From positions 1 through 64,000 of the forward strand of contig NZ_BSEJ01000009.1 of assembly GCF_027921765.1 (NCBI RefSeq): a stretch of 64,000 nt of DNA, in the 5' to 3' direction. Within the stretch, counting starts at the first letter, position 1. Each line of letters begins with the position of its first letter. Positions 53,811-63,054 of the stretch are shown in pieces. The translations under genes and the position numbers were made by a program. This DNA is from Microbacterium barkeri. GTDB lineage: Bacteria; Actinomycetota; Actinomycetes; Actinomycetales; Microbacteriaceae. The notes beneath the pieces are model-generated. The model searched no databases. It worked only from the letters and a program-made list of their open reading frames with translations, and was not told the DNA's origin.

Positions 53811-54908
53811 TCACTGCGCGAGCGGGCGGCGCGACAGGCGCGTGATGCGCGGCACCTCCGCGGTCGCGCCCGCGTCGCCCGGCACGATGACCTCCTGCGC
53901 CGCGGCGACGCGCACGCCGTCGGCCTCGACCGCGAGCGTCTCCCCCTCCGGGATGCGGCGGGCGACGATCGCGAGCGCGATCGGGCCCAGCTCGTGATGC
54001 CACGCCGACGACGTGACGTGCCCGGCCTCGGCCTCGCCCGCGAGCACGCGCGCACCGCGCTCGGGGAGCACGCTGTCGCTGCCGTCGAGATGCAGCATCA
54101 CCAGTCGACGCGGCGGATGGCCGAGGTTGTGCACCTTCGCCACGGTCTCCTGGCCGCGATAGCAGCCCTTCGCGAGGTGCACCGCCGACCGCAGCCAGTC
54201 GCTCTCGTGCGGCAGCGCCCGCTCGTCGACCTCGGCGGCCCATCGCGGGCGCCAGGCGGCGATCCGCAGCGCCTCCGCGGCGAGCAGCCCGGCGACCGGG
54301 AGCGCTGCGGCATCCGCCCACGCGCTCTCCTCGAGGATGGCCTCGGCCCACGCGTGCGCGGAGCCCGGATGCTCCTCGGCGCGCGCGTACTGCCATCCGC
54401 CCGCGCTCACTCCCATCCAGGGGTCCTGCCAGACCAGCGCGACGCCGTTCGGCCGGGCGGCCGCGTCGGCGAGCGCGTGCTCCGCGCCCCCGCCGCGCAC
54501 GAAGCCGGCCACGCGGAGGTCGGGGCGCAGGGCCACCTCGACCTGCGCGCGGAAGCGCATCATGCCGAGCCACTTCGCGAGTCCGGCGGCATCCGCCGCG
54601 TCGGCGATGAGCCATGCGGTCGCGCCGTCGTCGATCACCGCCGCCGCGTGCTCGACGTGGCCCTGCGGGTCGAGAACGAGCAGCTCGGTGCTCACGCCGG
54701 GCGCGAGGCGCGCGACGGCCTGCGACGTGATCGAGTCGAGCCACGTCAGCCGCTCGGGCCCCGAGACCGCCACGACGGCACGGTCGCCGCGCGGGACGAT
54801 CGCCTCCCCCTGGGCGAGGGCGCGCTGCTCCCGCGTGGGGTCGCCGAAATGGGCGACGCCGTCATCCGAGAGCACGGCCCCGGGGATCTGGGCGAAGGGA
54901 TCGGTCAT
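53811..54908 (-). CDS. ygfZ: YgfZ-type folate-binding protein
   Basis: A 365-aa member of the GcvT/YgfZ family that uses tetrahydrofolate to help assemble or repair certain Fe-S enzymes. The signature KGCYRGQE is intact at 247-254 with Cys249. The N-terminal folate-binding domain includes GPERLTWLDSITSQAV (about 50-65). ATG at 54908 matches the conserved start; the open frame above it runs into a repeat tract and is not coding. Confidence 0.93.
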   Translation of the reverse strand: MTDPFAQIPGAVLSDDGVAHFGDPTREQRALAQGEAIVPRGDRAVVAVSGPERLTWLDSITSQAVARLAPGVSTELLVLDPQGHVEHAAAVIDDGATAWLIADAADAAGLAKWLGMMRFRAQVEVALRPDLRVAGFVRGGGAEHALADAAARPNGVALVWQDPWMGVSAGGWQYARAEEHPGSAHAWAEAILEESAWADAAALPVAGLLAAEALRIAAWRPRWAAEVDERALPHESDWLRSAVHLAKGCYRGQETVAKVHNLGHPPRRLVMLHLDGSDSVLPERGARVLAGEAEAGHVTSSAWHHELGPIALAIVARRIPEGETLAVEADGVRVAAAQEVIVPGDAGATAEVPRITRLSRRPLAQ

Positions 54909-54968
54909 GCTCCCATTCTCGGGCACGGCGCGAACAGAGGCGCCGCGCCGTTTCGGCTCGCTTCGCTC

Positions 54969-55074
54969 GCGTTTCGACTCGCTCCGCTCGCTCAACGACC
55001 GGGAGCGGCTCGCTTCGCTCTGCGTTTCGACTCGCTCCGCTCGCTCAACGACCGGGAGCGGCTCGCTTCGCTCG
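54969..55074. repeat. Two tandem copies of a 53-bp repeat
   Basis: The 53-bp unit starts GCGTTTCGACTCGCTCCGCT and contains CTCAACGACCGGGAGCGG; it occurs at 54969-55021 and 55022-55074 with very few differences, preceded by a partial copy from about 54951. Inside the unit CGCTCCGCTCG/CGGGAGCGGC form weak inverted repeats. It fills the gap between the ygfZ and nitrobindin-like genes. Similar CGCTTCGCTC-type tracts recur in many high-GC actinobacteria. Confidence 0.8.
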
Positions 55075-55079
55075 CAGGG

Positions 55080-55685
55080 CTATTCGGTGCGGGCGAGGCG
55101 CGCGGAGGCGTGCGACCCGAGCTCGCGGCCCAGCGCCGCGATGTCCCACGCCCACAGGAGGTGTCCGTCGACGAGGCCGTACATCCGCGTCGCGGCGGCG
55201 TAATGCTTCGCGCCGGCGGTGCGGACGACCGCGTCCGTCGCGATGTCGATGCGGGGCCCCTTGACCTGACCGAGGTAGAGCTCGCTCACGCCGTCCGCGT
55301 GCACGAGGTTGACCTCGATCTCGAAGCCGCCGCCCGCTGTGCGCAGGCGCTCGACGTCGTCGGCCGTCCGAGTCGGCTCCGTCTCGAGCGCAGGGAGAAG
55401 GCCGGGCCCCGGCGTCGCAGCGGTCGCCGGACGCGAGAGGCGCCAGAAGCCGGTCTCGGCGACGAGCTGCTGCGCGGGGCGCTCGCCCTCGGGCGCGAGC
55501 CATGCGGTGGCCGTGTAGTTGAGGTACGGACCGCCGTCATGGCTGAAGCTGACGCGGTGCGTGAACTCGCCCTCGTAGTGGGCATCCCCGACGCGGTAGT
55601 CGATGACGCCCGTCCCCTCCCACACTCCGATGAGCCAGGAGAGCGGGACGAGGTCGGCAGGCAGGTCGGTCGGAATCTCGATCAC
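55080..55685 (-). CDS. Nitrobindin-like (FABP-family) heme-binding beta-barrel protein
   Basis: A 201-aa protein of the THAP4/nitrobindin family. GVWEGTG (20-26) is the GxWxGxG signature at the mouth of the ten-strand barrel; the C-terminal stretch RMYGLVDGHLLWAWDIAALG is characteristic of the actinobacterial subgroup. In the last segment HASARLARTE replaces the more usual HVSARLKR, keeping the heme-coordinating His candidate. It probably binds heme and reacts with NO or peroxynitrite. The ygfZ-nitrobindin neighbourhood is conserved in mycobacteria. Confidence 0.92.
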   Translation of the reverse strand: MIEIPTDLPADLVPLSWLIGVWEGTGVIDYRVGDAHYEGEFTHRVSFSHDGGPYLNYTATAWLAPEGERPAQQLVAETGFWRLSRPATAATPGPGLLPALETEPTRTADDVERLRTAGGGFEIEVNLVHADGVSELYLGQVKGPRIDIATDAVVRTAGAKHYAAATRMYGLVDGHLLWAWDIAALGRELGSHASARLARTE

Positions 55686-55701
55686 GAGGCTCCGCCCCGG
55701 C

Positions 55702-55815
55702 TCAGCGCTGGCCGCGGAAGAGGTTGACGATCACTGCGCCGGAGCAGAAGGCGATCGCGAGACTCGCGAGGCCCAGCAGGCCGACGAAGAACAGTTCGAG
55801 GGCGACGAGATCCAT
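55702..55815 (-). CDS. 37-aa single-pass membrane protein
   Basis: A short frame of 37 codons beginning MDLVALELFFVGLLGLASLA and ending NLFRGQR: one membrane helix (about 5-30) and a basic end. Support comes from the TAGAGT -10-like hexamer (minus strand, 55822-55827) exactly six bases before its ATG, the spacing used by other genes here, and from its tight fit upstream of the nitrobindin-like gene. Function unknown. Confidence 0.6.
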   Translation of the reverse strand: MDLVALELFFVGLLGLASLAIAFCSGAVIVNLFRGQR

Positions 55816-55861
55816 GGCACCACTCTAGTCCTCCCGGCGCGCCCCGGCGACCGCGCAGGGC

Positions 55862-56161
55862 TCAGCCGGGCACGATCGCGGCGAGCGCGAAGATCGCGGA
55901 GACGACCCCCATGATCCCGACCCCGCCGACCGCCGCCGCGGCGACCCGCGAGATGAACCCCTCGGCGCGACCGAGGCGCAGCTCCGCGGCGAACGCGACG
56001 AGGAGGGCGGCGCCCGCGCCGACGGCGAACCATCCGAACCGATCGGCGGGCGCCACGAAGATGCCGATCGCGATCGCGACCACGCCGGCGAACGCCCAGG
56101 TCACGGCCAGGCCGACCGGGAATCTGCGCGGGACGAGGACGGGTTCGGTCACGCCCTCCAT
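55862..56161 (-). CDS. Three-helix membrane protein, unknown function
   Basis: A 99-aa protein with three predicted membrane helices (about 17-38, 45-62, 75-97) and the basic N-terminus EPVLVPRRFP. No motif recognised. Start is uncertain: ATG at 56161 or 56164, or GTG at 56152; none has an ideally spaced ribosome site. It lies just upstream of the 37-aa membrane protein and divergent from the GlnR-like regulator. Confidence 0.65.
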   Translation of the reverse strand: MEGVTEPVLVPRRFPVGLAVTWAFAGVVAIAIGIFVAPADRFGWFAVGAGAALLVAFAAELRLGRAEGFISRVAAAAVGGVGIMGVVSAIFALAAIVPG

Positions 56162-56293
56162 CATCGCCGATCGCGGGCCCGGACGACAGGATCCACGGTG
56201 GCGTGCCGCGCGCGCAGGCGTCTCGCCGCACTTTCGGCTGCCCCTATCATCGGAAGCACGGCGTGGCACCCGCCGCCGGCGAAAGGACCTCGC

Positions 56294-56992
56294 TTGGCTC
56301 AGCTCCTCGTGCTCAGCTCCGCCCCCGGCGGAGCCTCTGCGCTGCCCGCACTCGAGCTCCTCAGCCACCGTGTGCGACAGATCCCCGCGGAGGCCGCTCA
56401 GCTCGTGAACGCGCCGAGCGCTGACGCGATCTTCCTCGACGCGCGCACCGACCTCGTCGGCGCGAAGGCGCTCTGCAAGATCCTGAACACGGCGGGCATC
56501 GACGCGCCCCTCGTCCTCATCGTGACGGAGGGCGGCCTGACGGCCGTCTCCCCCGACTGGGGTGTCGATGACGTCATCCTCGCGACGGCCGGCCCCGCCG
56601 AAGCCGATGCGCGCATCCGCCTCGTGGTGGGGCGGCGCACCGAGGAGGAGACCTCGAGCCGCGTCCAGACCTCGGGCATCACGATCGACGAGGCCTCGTA
56701 CTCGGCCAAGGTGCACGGGAAGCCGCTCGACCTCACGTACAAGGAGTTCCAGCTCCTGCACTTCTTCGCGACCCACCCTTCGCGGGTGTTCACGCGCGAG
56801 CAGCTGCTGAGCGAGGTGTGGGGCTACGACTACTTCGGCGGCACCCGCACGGTCGACGTGCACGTTCGGCGCCTGCGCGCGAAGCTCGGCGACCTCGAGC
56901 AGCTCATCGGCACCGTGCGGAACGTCGGCTATCGGTTCAACGTCTCGGAGGACGACGAGGACGCGCCGGCGCAGGGAGCGCGGAAGGCCTGA
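56294..56992 (+). CDS. GlnR-like atypical response regulator
   Basis: A 232-aa OmpR-family protein. The receiver-like domain keeps an Asp in FLDAR (about 49) but lacks the acidic pair ([10 protein letters not shown] at the N-terminus) and the conserved Lys ([10 protein letters not shown]), as in orphan GlnR-type regulators that work without phosphorylation. The winged helix (about 125-220) is intact ([31 protein letters not shown]). It starts with TTG six bases after GAAAGGA. Its position near the ygfZ and nitrobindin genes parallels mycobacterial glnR (Rv0818), so nitrogen control is likely but not proven. Confidence 0.87.
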   Translation: MAQLLVLSSAPGGASALPALELLSHRVRQIPAEAAQLVNAPSADAIFLDARTDLVGAKALCKILNTAGIDAPLVLIVTEGGLTAVSPDWGVDDVILATAGPAEADARIRLVVGRRTEEETSSRVQTSGITIDEASYSAKVHGKPLDLTYKEFQLLHFFATHPSRVFTREQLLSEVWGYDYFGGTRTVDVHVRRLRAKLGDLEQLIGTVRNVGYRFNVSEDDEDAPAQGARKA

Positions 56993-57041
56993 CGCGCCGC
57001 CCGTTCACACGCGCGACACCCGCGGGTGCCAGGATAGGCAC

Positions 57042-59225
57042 ATGACGGATGCGCCCCTGGTCGACCCCGGCTTCGACACCGAGGACGACGACTTCGACGA
57101 GATCGTGGAAGCCCCCGATGCGAGCCTCCCCGAGCATCGCTTCATGGACCGGGAGCTCAGCTGGCTCGCGTTCAACAACCGCGTGCTCGAGCTCGCGGAG
57201 GACCCGGCGCTTCCGCTCCTCGAGCGTGCGAACTTCCTCGCGATCTTCGCGAGCAACCTCGACGAGTTCTTCATGGTCCGCGTCGCGGGCCTCAAGCGGC
57301 GCATCGTGACGGGCCTGGCCGTCCCGACGAACGTCGGAACGGCGCCCGCGAAGGTGCTCTCCAACATCTCCGAGCTCGCGCACGAGCTGCAGGCGCGCCA
57401 CGCGGCCGTCTGGAACGACGACCTCAAGCCCGCGCTCTCCGAGGCCGGGATCGACTTCGTCCGCTGGGACGAGCTCACCGACAGCGAGCGCGCCGACCTC
57501 TACGAGTACTTCCAGGCGCAGGTCTTCCCCGTGCTCATGCCGCTCGCGGTCGACCCGGCTCACCCGTTCCCGTACATCTCGGGCCTCTCGCTCAACCTCG
57601 CCATCCGCATCCGCAACGCGCGCACGGGGCGCGAGGAGTTCGCGCGCCTGAAGGTGCCGCAGATGCTCCCCCGCCTCGTGCAGGTTCCCGCGAAGGACGA
57701 CGCGCCCGGCAGCATCCGCTACCTCGCGCTCGAGGACCTCATCGCCGAGAACCTCGCCGACCTCTTCCCCGGGATGGAGATCCTCGACCACCACGCGTTC
57801 CGCCTCACGCGCAACGAGGACGTGACGATCGAGGAGGACGAGTCGGAGAACCTCATCCAGGCGCTCGAGGCGGAGCTGCTGCGCCGCCGGTTCGGCCCGC
57901 CCATCCGCCTCGAGATCACCGAGGACATGGACGACGTCACCCTCGACCTGCTCATCCGCGAGCTCGACATCTCTGAGCAGGAGGTCTATCGCCTCCCGTC
58001 TCCGCTCGACCTCCGGTCGCTCTTCAGCCTCGGGAAGATCGACCGGCCCGAGCTGAAGTTCAAGCCGCACCTGCCCGTGACGCCGCTCGCCTTCCAGCCC
58101 GCCGACGCGGACTCGAAGCACGCGCGCGCCGACATCTTCGGCGCCATCCGCAAGGGCGACGTGCTCGTGCACCACCCGTACGAGTCCTTCGCGACGAGCG
58201 TGCAGGCGTTCCTCGAGCAGGCCGCGCGCGACCCGCACGTGCTCGCGATCAAGCAGACGCTCTACCGCACCTCGGGCGACAGCCCCATCGTGCAGGCGCT
58301 CATCGACGCGGCCGAGGCCGGCAAGCAGGTGCTCGCACTCGTCGAGGTCAAGGCGCGCTTCGACGAGGCCAACAACATCGAGTGGGCGCGCAAGCTCGAG
58401 AAGGCGGGCGTGCACGTCGTCTACGGCCTCGTCGGGCTCAAGACCCACTGCAAGCTCGCCCTCGTCATCCGTGAGGAGAAGGGCCTGCTGCGCCACTACA
58501 CGCACGTCGGCACGGGCAACTACAACCCCAAGACGAGCCGCATCTACGAGGACCTCGGCCTCTTCACGTGCGACCCCGATGTGGGGCGCGACGTCACCCG
58601 CCTGTTCAACGAGCTGAGCGGGTACGCGATCGAGAAGAAGTTCAAGCGTCTCCTCGTCGCGCCGCTCCACCTCCGCAAGGGCCTCCTGCGCCTCATCGAG
58701 CGCGAGCGCCGCAACGCGCTGGCGGGCAAGCCCGCGCACGTGCGCATCAAGGTCAACTCGATGGTCGACGAGCAGATCATCGACGCGCTCTACCGCGCGT
58801 CGCTCGCGGGCGTGCAGGTCGACGTCTGGGTCCGCGGCATCTGCAGCCTCCGTGTCGACCTGCCCGGCGTGAGCGACAACATCCGCGTCCGCAGCGTGCT
58901 CGGCCGCTACCTCGAGCACGCGCGCATCTTCGCGTTCGCGAACGACGGCGACCCCGAGGTCTACATCGGCAGCGCCGACATGATGCACCGCAACCTCGAC
59001 CGCCGCGTCGAGGCGCTCGTCCGGGTCGCGAAGCCGCAGCACGTCAAGGAGCTGCAGGCGTTCTTCGACCTCGGGATGGATGACGCGAGCGCGACCTGGC
59101 ACCTCGGCGCCGAGGGCGTGTGGACGCGCCACCACCTCGATGAGAACGGCAAGCCCCTCGCCGACGTGCAGGATAAGACCATGGCAGCGATCCAGCGACG
59201 ACGGCGTCCGCGCGCGACTCGATGA
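57042..59225 (+). CDS. ppk: Polyphosphate kinase 1
   Basis: Ppk1 builds polyphosphate from ATP and supports stress tolerance and phosphate storage. The 727-aa protein has an acidic N-terminal extension, [17 protein letters not shown] (about 34-50), the autophosphorylated His469 ([10 protein letters not shown]), [11 protein letters not shown] (485-495) and the second catalytic His626 (YLEHARIF). CAGGAT lies six bases before the ATG. Its stop overlaps the start of the Nudix gene (ATGA), so synthesis and phosphate clean-up enzymes are coupled. Confidence 0.97.
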   Translation: MTDAPLVDPGFDTEDDDFDEIVEAPDASLPEHRFMDRELSWLAFNNRVLELAEDPALPLLERANFLAIFASNLDEFFMVRVAGLKRRIVTGLAVPTNVGTAPAKVLSNISELAHELQARHAAVWNDDLKPALSEAGIDFVRWDELTDSERADLYEYFQAQVFPVLMPLAVDPAHPFPYISGLSLNLAIRIRNARTGREEFARLKVPQMLPRLVQVPAKDDAPGSIRYLALEDLIAENLADLFPGMEILDHHAFRLTRNEDVTIEEDESENLIQALEAELLRRRFGPPIRLEITEDMDDVTLDLLIRELDISEQEVYRLPSPLDLRSLFSLGKIDRPELKFKPHLPVTPLAFQPADADSKHARADIFGAIRKGDVLVHHPYESFATSVQAFLEQAARDPHVLAIKQTLYRTSGDSPIVQALIDAAEAGKQVLALVEVKARFDEANNIEWARKLEKAGVHVVYGLVGLKTHCKLALVIREEKGLLRHYTHVGTGNYNPKTSRIYEDLGLFTCDPDVGRDVTRLFNELSGYAIEKKFKRLLVAPLHLRKGLLRLIERERRNALAGKPAHVRIKVNSMVDEQIIDALYRASLAGVQVDVWVRGICSLRVDLPGVSDNIRVRSVLGRYLEHARIFAFANDGDPEVYIGSADMMHRNLDRRVEALVRVAKPQHVKELQAFFDLGMDDASATWHLGAEGVWTRHHLDENGKPLADVQDKTMAAIQRRRRPRATR

Positions 59226-60166
59226 CGTCAGCGCATCGACCCGTGTACGCCGCGGGGTGCGTGGTGTGGCGCGAGCTCGACGGCGAGCTCCTCGTCCTGC
59301 TCGTGCACCGCGGCAAGTACCGCGACATCTCCCTCCCGAAGGGCAAGCTCGATCCGGGAGAGATGCTCGCGGAGACCGCCGTGCGCGAGATCCACGAGGA
59401 GACGGGCCTGCGGGTGTCGCTCGGCCCGTCGGTGGGCCAGTCGGTCTACATCCAGCCGTCCGGGCGCGAGAAGATCGTGCACTACTGGGCCGCCGAGGCG
59501 ACGCAGGAGGCGATCCGCGCCAGCACGTTCGTGCCCAACAAGGAGATCGCCGGGCTCGAGTGGGTCACCGTCGGCGCGGCGCGCAAGCGCCTCAGCTACC
59601 CGGTCGACCAGGACATCCTCGATCGCTTCGAGCGGCTGCGCCGCGCCGCGAGCCTCCGCACGTTCCCGGTCGTCGTGCTGCGGCACGGGAAGGCCGTCGC
59701 GCGCGACGAATGGGGCGGCGAGGACGCCGCCCGTCCGCTGCAGACCCGCGGCAAGGAGCAGGCGAAGGCGATCGTCGGGGCGCTGCGCGCGTTCGGCGTC
59801 CGCAAGATCGTCTCGAGCGACGCCGAGCGGTGCGTGAAGACGGTGACGCCGCTGTCGAAGGCGATCGGCCGCCGGATCGTCGAGACGCCCCTCATCAGCG
59901 AGGACGCATGGGATGCCGGCACGGCGGATGCCCGCGAGGTCGTCGGCCGTCGGGTGCGGTCGGGCAAGCCCGCCGTCATCTGCAGCCATCGGCCCGTGAT
60001 CCCCGCCCTCATGCGGGAGCTGGCGCTCGCGACCGGAACCGTCCACGGGCCCCGTCTCGAGAGCGCGGCGGGTCTCGACCCCGGCGCCTTCGCGGTCGTG
60101 CACCTCTCGGCGACGAACCCCGGGGCGGGCATCGTCGCGATCGAGACGCACGCTCCCGGGGTCTGA
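59222..60166 (+). CDS. Nudix hydrolase / histidine phosphatase fusion (MutT1-like)
   Basis: A 314-aa two-domain enzyme. The Nudix box at 41-63 matches Gx5Ex7REUxEExGU exactly (Glu47, Arg55-Glu56, Glu59-Glu60). A histidine-phosphatase domain (about 148-314) has the RHG motif at 154-156 and SHRPV near 265. Mycobacterial MutT1 has this architecture and hydrolyses 8-oxo-GTP and diadenosine polyphosphates. It overlaps ppk by four bases; ppk1 and mutT1 are also neighbours in mycobacteria. Confidence 0.93.
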   Translation: MTSAHRPVYAAGCVVWRELDGELLVLLVHRGKYRDISLPKGKLDPGEMLAETAVREIHEETGLRVSLGPSVGQSVYIQPSGREKIVHYWAAEATQEAIRASTFVPNKEIAGLEWVTVGAARKRLSYPVDQDILDRFERLRRAASLRTFPVVVLRHGKAVARDEWGGEDAARPLQTRGKEQAKAIVGALRAFGVRKIVSSDAERCVKTVTPLSKAIGRRIVETPLISEDAWDAGTADAREVVGRRVRSGKPAVICSHRPVIPALMRELALATGTVHGPRLESAAGLDPGAFAVVHLSATNPGAGIVAIETHAPGV

Positions 60167-60173
60167 CGGCGTC

Positions 60174-60179
60174 TAGAAT
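60174..60179 (+). promoter_or_regulatory. -10 element for leaderless trpS mRNA
   Basis: TAGAAT ends six bases before the GTG start at 60186; no ribosome-binding sequence is present. Confidence 0.55.
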
Positions 60180-60185
60180 CGTCCG

Positions 60186-61193
60186 GTGACTCAGAAAGCG
60201 CGCCTCTACTCGGGAATGCAGCCGTCGGCCGATTCGCTCCAGATCGGCAACTACATCGGGGCTCTCCTGCAGTGGCGCGACATGCAGGACACGTACGACG
60301 CGTTCTTCTCGGTCGTCGACCTGCACGCGCTCACCCAGCCGAACGATCCGGCCGAGCTCCGCGAGAAGACCCGCCGCACAGCCGCGCAGTACATCGCGGC
60401 CGGCATCGAGCCGTCGCGGTCGACGCTGTACGTGCAGTCGCACGTGCGCGCGCACGCCGAGCTCGCCTGGATCCTCTCCACGATCACCGGCTTCGGCGAG
60501 GCCGGCCGCATGACGCAGTTCAAGGACAAGTCGCAGCGCTACGGCGCCGACGCGACGAGCGTGGGCCTCTTCACGTATCCCGTGCTCATGGCCGCCGACA
60601 TCCTGCTCTACCAGACGCACGTCGTCCCGGTCGGCGACGACCAGAAGCAGCACGTCGAGCTCACGCGCGACCTCGCCGAGCGCTTCAACGCGCGCTACGG
60701 CGAGACGTTCCGCGTGCCGGAGCCGGTGATCCAGGCCGAGACGGCGCGCATCTACGACCTGCAGAACCCCTCGGCGAAGATGTCGAAGTCGGCGGAGTCG
60801 CACGCGGGCGTGCTGTGGCTGCTCGACGACGTCGACGTCACGGCGAAGAAGATCATGCGCGCCGTGACCGACAACGACGGCGTCGTCGCCTACGACCGCG
60901 AGGGCAAGCCCGGCGTCTCGAACCTCCTCACGATCTACGCGGCCCTCACCGGCCGTCAGATCCCCTCGATCGAGGACGAGTACGCCGGCCGCGGGTACGG
61001 CGACTTCAAGAAGGGCCTGCGCGACGTCGTCGTGGCCGAGTTCGAGCCGGTCCGCGCGCGGGCCCTCGAGCTGCTCGATGACCCCGCCGAGCTCGACCGC
61101 GTGCTCGCCGTCAACGCCGAGAAGGCCGCGGCCGTCGCCGACGAGACCCTGAGCACCGTGTACGACCGCGTCGGACTGCTGCGCCGTGCGTGA
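60186..61193 (+). CDS. trpS: Tryptophanyl-tRNA synthetase
   Basis: A class I synthetase of 335 aa that charges tRNA-Trp. The HIGH equivalent is in [27 protein letters not shown] marks the conserved core, [21 protein letters not shown] (about 148-168) is the substrate pocket, and KMSKS is exact in [10 protein letters not shown] (about 199-203). It begins with GTG, probably on a leaderless mRNA. Its end overlaps the acetyltransferase gene by eight bases. Confidence 0.97.
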   Translation: MTQKARLYSGMQPSADSLQIGNYIGALLQWRDMQDTYDAFFSVVDLHALTQPNDPAELREKTRRTAAQYIAAGIEPSRSTLYVQSHVRAHAELAWILSTITGFGEAGRMTQFKDKSQRYGADATSVGLFTYPVLMAADILLYQTHVVPVGDDQKQHVELTRDLAERFNARYGETFRVPEPVIQAETARIYDLQNPSAKMSKSAESHAGVLWLLDDVDVTAKKIMRAVTDNDGVVAYDREGKPGVSNLLTIYAALTGRQIPSIEDEYAGRGYGDFKKGLRDVVVAEFEPVRARALELLDDPAELDRVLAVNAEKAAAVADETLSTVYDRVGLLRRA

Positions 61194-61833
61194 TGCGCTG
61201 ATGCTGCGGACCGCCCGCCTGACTCTCACGCCGCCGACCGAGGACGACGTCGAGGCCATCCACCTCGCCTGCCAGGACACCGAGGTGCAGCGGTGGACGA
61301 ACGTGCCGTCCCCCTACACGCGGGAGGACGCCGAGCAGTTCGTCGTGCTCTGCGCCGAGCGGCGCAGCGCCGGCGAGGAGATCACCTGGGCGATCCACGA
61401 CGCCGAGGGTCTCGTCGGGATGATCGGCCTGCACCGGATCGGGGACGGCTCGGCCGAGCTCGGCTACTGGATCTCCGCCGACGCGCGCGGGCGCGGCTAC
61501 GGCGCCGAGGCCGGCTGCGCGGTCGTCGACTTCGCCCTCGGCCCCATGCGCCTCGAGCGGATCGAGTGGCACGCGGTCGCCGGGAACGAGCCGTCCGCCC
61601 GCCTCGCACGCTCGCTCGGGTTCCGGTTCGAGGGCACGCGGCGCCGCGGCATCCGCGCCTCCGCCGAGCGCGAGGACGCGTGGATCGCGGGCCTCGTGGC
61701 GAGCGACGACCGCTCCCCCGTCGAATGGCCGGTGCTCGAGCCGAGGACCGCGTCGCTGTCGATCCGCCGGCGCCGTCGGCGGCCCATCCGCGTCTCCGGT
61801 CCGCGCACGGCGGCGTCGTCCGCTCTGCGCTGA
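61186..61833 (+). CDS. GNAT-family N-acetyltransferase, RimJ-like
   Basis: A 215-aa acetyltransferase with RimJ/RimL-type sequence: [19 protein letters not shown] at the start, the acetyl-CoA loop [19 protein letters not shown] (about 92-110) and [17 protein letters not shown] late. The last ~35 residues are basic ([11 protein letters not shown]). GTG at 61186 gives an eight-base overlap with trpS; ATG at 61201 is an alternative start. Target unknown. A 100-bp palindromic element begins nine bases past its stop. Confidence 0.88.
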   Translation: MRDALMLRTARLTLTPPTEDDVEAIHLACQDTEVQRWTNVPSPYTREDAEQFVVLCAERRSAGEEITWAIHDAEGLVGMIGLHRIGDGSAELGYWISADARGRGYGAEAGCAVVDFALGPMRLERIEWHAVAGNEPSARLARSLGFRFEGTRRRGIRASAEREDAWIAGLVASDDRSPVEWPVLEPRTASLSIRRRRRRPIRVSGPRTAASSALR

Positions 61834-61841
61834 GGGCTGCC

Positions 61842-61941
61842 GGGACACAGCGCAGGAGTTCTCTCGCCCTTCGCTGCCGACGGCCGCGTGATCCCGCGTG
61901 CCGGCAGCCTCTGCTCGGACGGATCTCCTGCGTTCTGTCCC
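61842..61941. repeat. 100-bp palindromic element, copy 1
   Basis: Ends are GGGACACAGCGCAGGAG (61842-61858) and CTCCTGCGTTCTGTCCC (61925-61941), an inverted repeat matching at 15 of 17 positions. Inside is a second inverted repeat GCTGCCG/CGGCAGC. It lies between the convergent acetyltransferase and DUF559 genes and has the same length and end sequences as the element at 62932. Confidence 0.85.
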
Positions 61942-61951
61942 GCCGGTCCGC

Positions 61952-62824
61952 TCAGCGGCGAGCGCGCAGGAGCCCGCGGACCGCGGCGACGAGCACGTGC
62001 CGCTCCTCGAAGACCGTCATCGCCGTGACCCGGACGCACGCATAGCCGCGCGCGGCGAGCGCGAGGTCGCGGCGGCGGTCCTCCAGCTGGGCCGCCCAGC
62101 TCTCGTGGAACGCCTTGCCGTCGCATTCGACGACGATCCATCCGTCGACGAGCAGGTCGACTCGGCCGACCCCGTCGATGCGCACCTGGAGGTCGATCGA
62201 CCGGCCGAGCACGCGGAGCGCCAGGCGCGCGAGCGACTCGGCGCCGGATTCCGCCCGGCCGTCGATGAGCGGACGCAGCGCGGCGCAGCGCGCAGGGAGG
62301 AGCGCGAACAGCGCGTCGATCTGATCAGCGCGGATCACCCCGAGGTGGAGCGCACTGTCGATCGTGGCCACGGCGTCGCGCGGATGCTGGCAGCGCACGG
62401 CACGCGCGGCAGAGGCGACGGGGTCGGCAAGGAGGTCGTGGTCGGGCGCCGGGTCGTCTCGCCAGTGCACGACGACGCCGTGCACTGCCGCGAGGCACTG
62501 CTTGCGATCCTCGGGCGATGCGAGTCGGCCGCTGCGCGGATCCACCTGGATGTGCAGTCCTCCGCGCTCGCGCACGAAGACGCCCCGCTCCCGCATCGCC
62601 GAGACGCAGTCCAGTCGGCCTCCGACCCGCGCTGCCCGAAGGATGTCCTCCGACTCCCCGCGTTCGACGTACACGTCTCGCCGCACGCGCACGTACTCGC
62701 CCTCCGCGACCCTGCGCCGGATCGTCCGTCGGCTCATCCCCCGCGCGCGCAGCGCGGCGAAGGAGAACGACCTCGGCGGCCTCCGCGCCTTCCTCCGCGC
62801 TTCGGCGGTGCTGCCTCCTGCCAT
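61952..62824 (-). CDS. DUF559 nuclease-fold protein with AbiEi-like N-terminal domain
   Basis: A 290-aa protein. The N-terminal ~60 residues resemble the winged-helix domain of AbiEi-type antitoxins (FAALRARGMSRRTIRRRVAEGEYVRVRRDVYVER). The C-terminal ~90 residues are a DUF559/Vsr-like nuclease fold: RVDLLVDGWIVVECDGKAFH (about 222-241) supplies Asp and ExD, then RRRDLALAARGYACVRVTA. The exact nuclease chemistry is unproven. It is single-gene, without a partner toxin, and bracketed by two 100-bp palindromic elements. ATG at 62824 lacks a strong ribosome site, so the start is tentative. Confidence 0.82.
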   Translation of the reverse strand: MAGGSTAEARRKARRPPRSFSFAALRARGMSRRTIRRRVAEGEYVRVRRDVYVERGESEDILRAARVGGRLDCVSAMRERGVFVRERGGLHIQVDPRSGRLASPEDRKQCLAAVHGVVVHWRDDPAPDHDLLADPVASAARAVRCQHPRDAVATIDSALHLGVIRADQIDALFALLPARCAALRPLIDGRAESGAESLARLALRVLGRSIDLQVRIDGVGRVDLLVDGWIVVECDGKAFHESWAAQLEDRRRDLALAARGYACVRVTAMTVFEERHVLVAAVRGLLRARR

Positions 62825-62931
62825 GACGGCATCGTGCCCGTGGCGACAGCGGCGGGGAGACGCGAGAGTCGGACCTGTGGAGATCTTCACCCCAACACGC
62901 CGTCTGTGCACGACGCGTCGGCGCGGGGAGC

Positions 62932-63031
62932 GGGACACAACGCAGGAACTTCGCGCGCGCAGCCGCCGACGGGGCGCGGATTCTCGGGGGCCGCTGCTCG
63001 CCGCCCCGCAGAAACTCCTGCGCTCTGTCCC
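62932..63031. repeat. 100-bp palindromic element, copy 2
   Basis: Ends are GGGACACAACGCAGGAA (62932-62948) and CTCCTGCGCTCTGTCCC (63015-63031), an inverted repeat matching at 14 of 17 positions. It is exactly 100 bp, like copy 1, in the same orientation, and shares GCCGACGG at the same internal offset. It lies between the acetyltransferase gene at 63055 and the DUF559 gene, both leftward. Confidence 0.85.
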
Positions 63032-63054
63032 GGGCGGCGAACGCGCCCGGGCCC

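Noticed and set aside
54969..55074. CRISPR array
   Set aside because: Two head-to-tail 53-bp copies without spacers and without cas genes; this is a simple tandem repeat.
56937..59135. 732-codon leftward open frame opposite ppk
   Set aside because: Antisense to Ppk1, whose catalytic residues are all present; composition is noise-like.
61842..63031. Toxin-antitoxin locus around the AbiEi-like gene
   Set aside because: No AbiEii-type nucleotidyltransferase toxin gene is adjacent; the neighbours are acetyltransferases and core genes.
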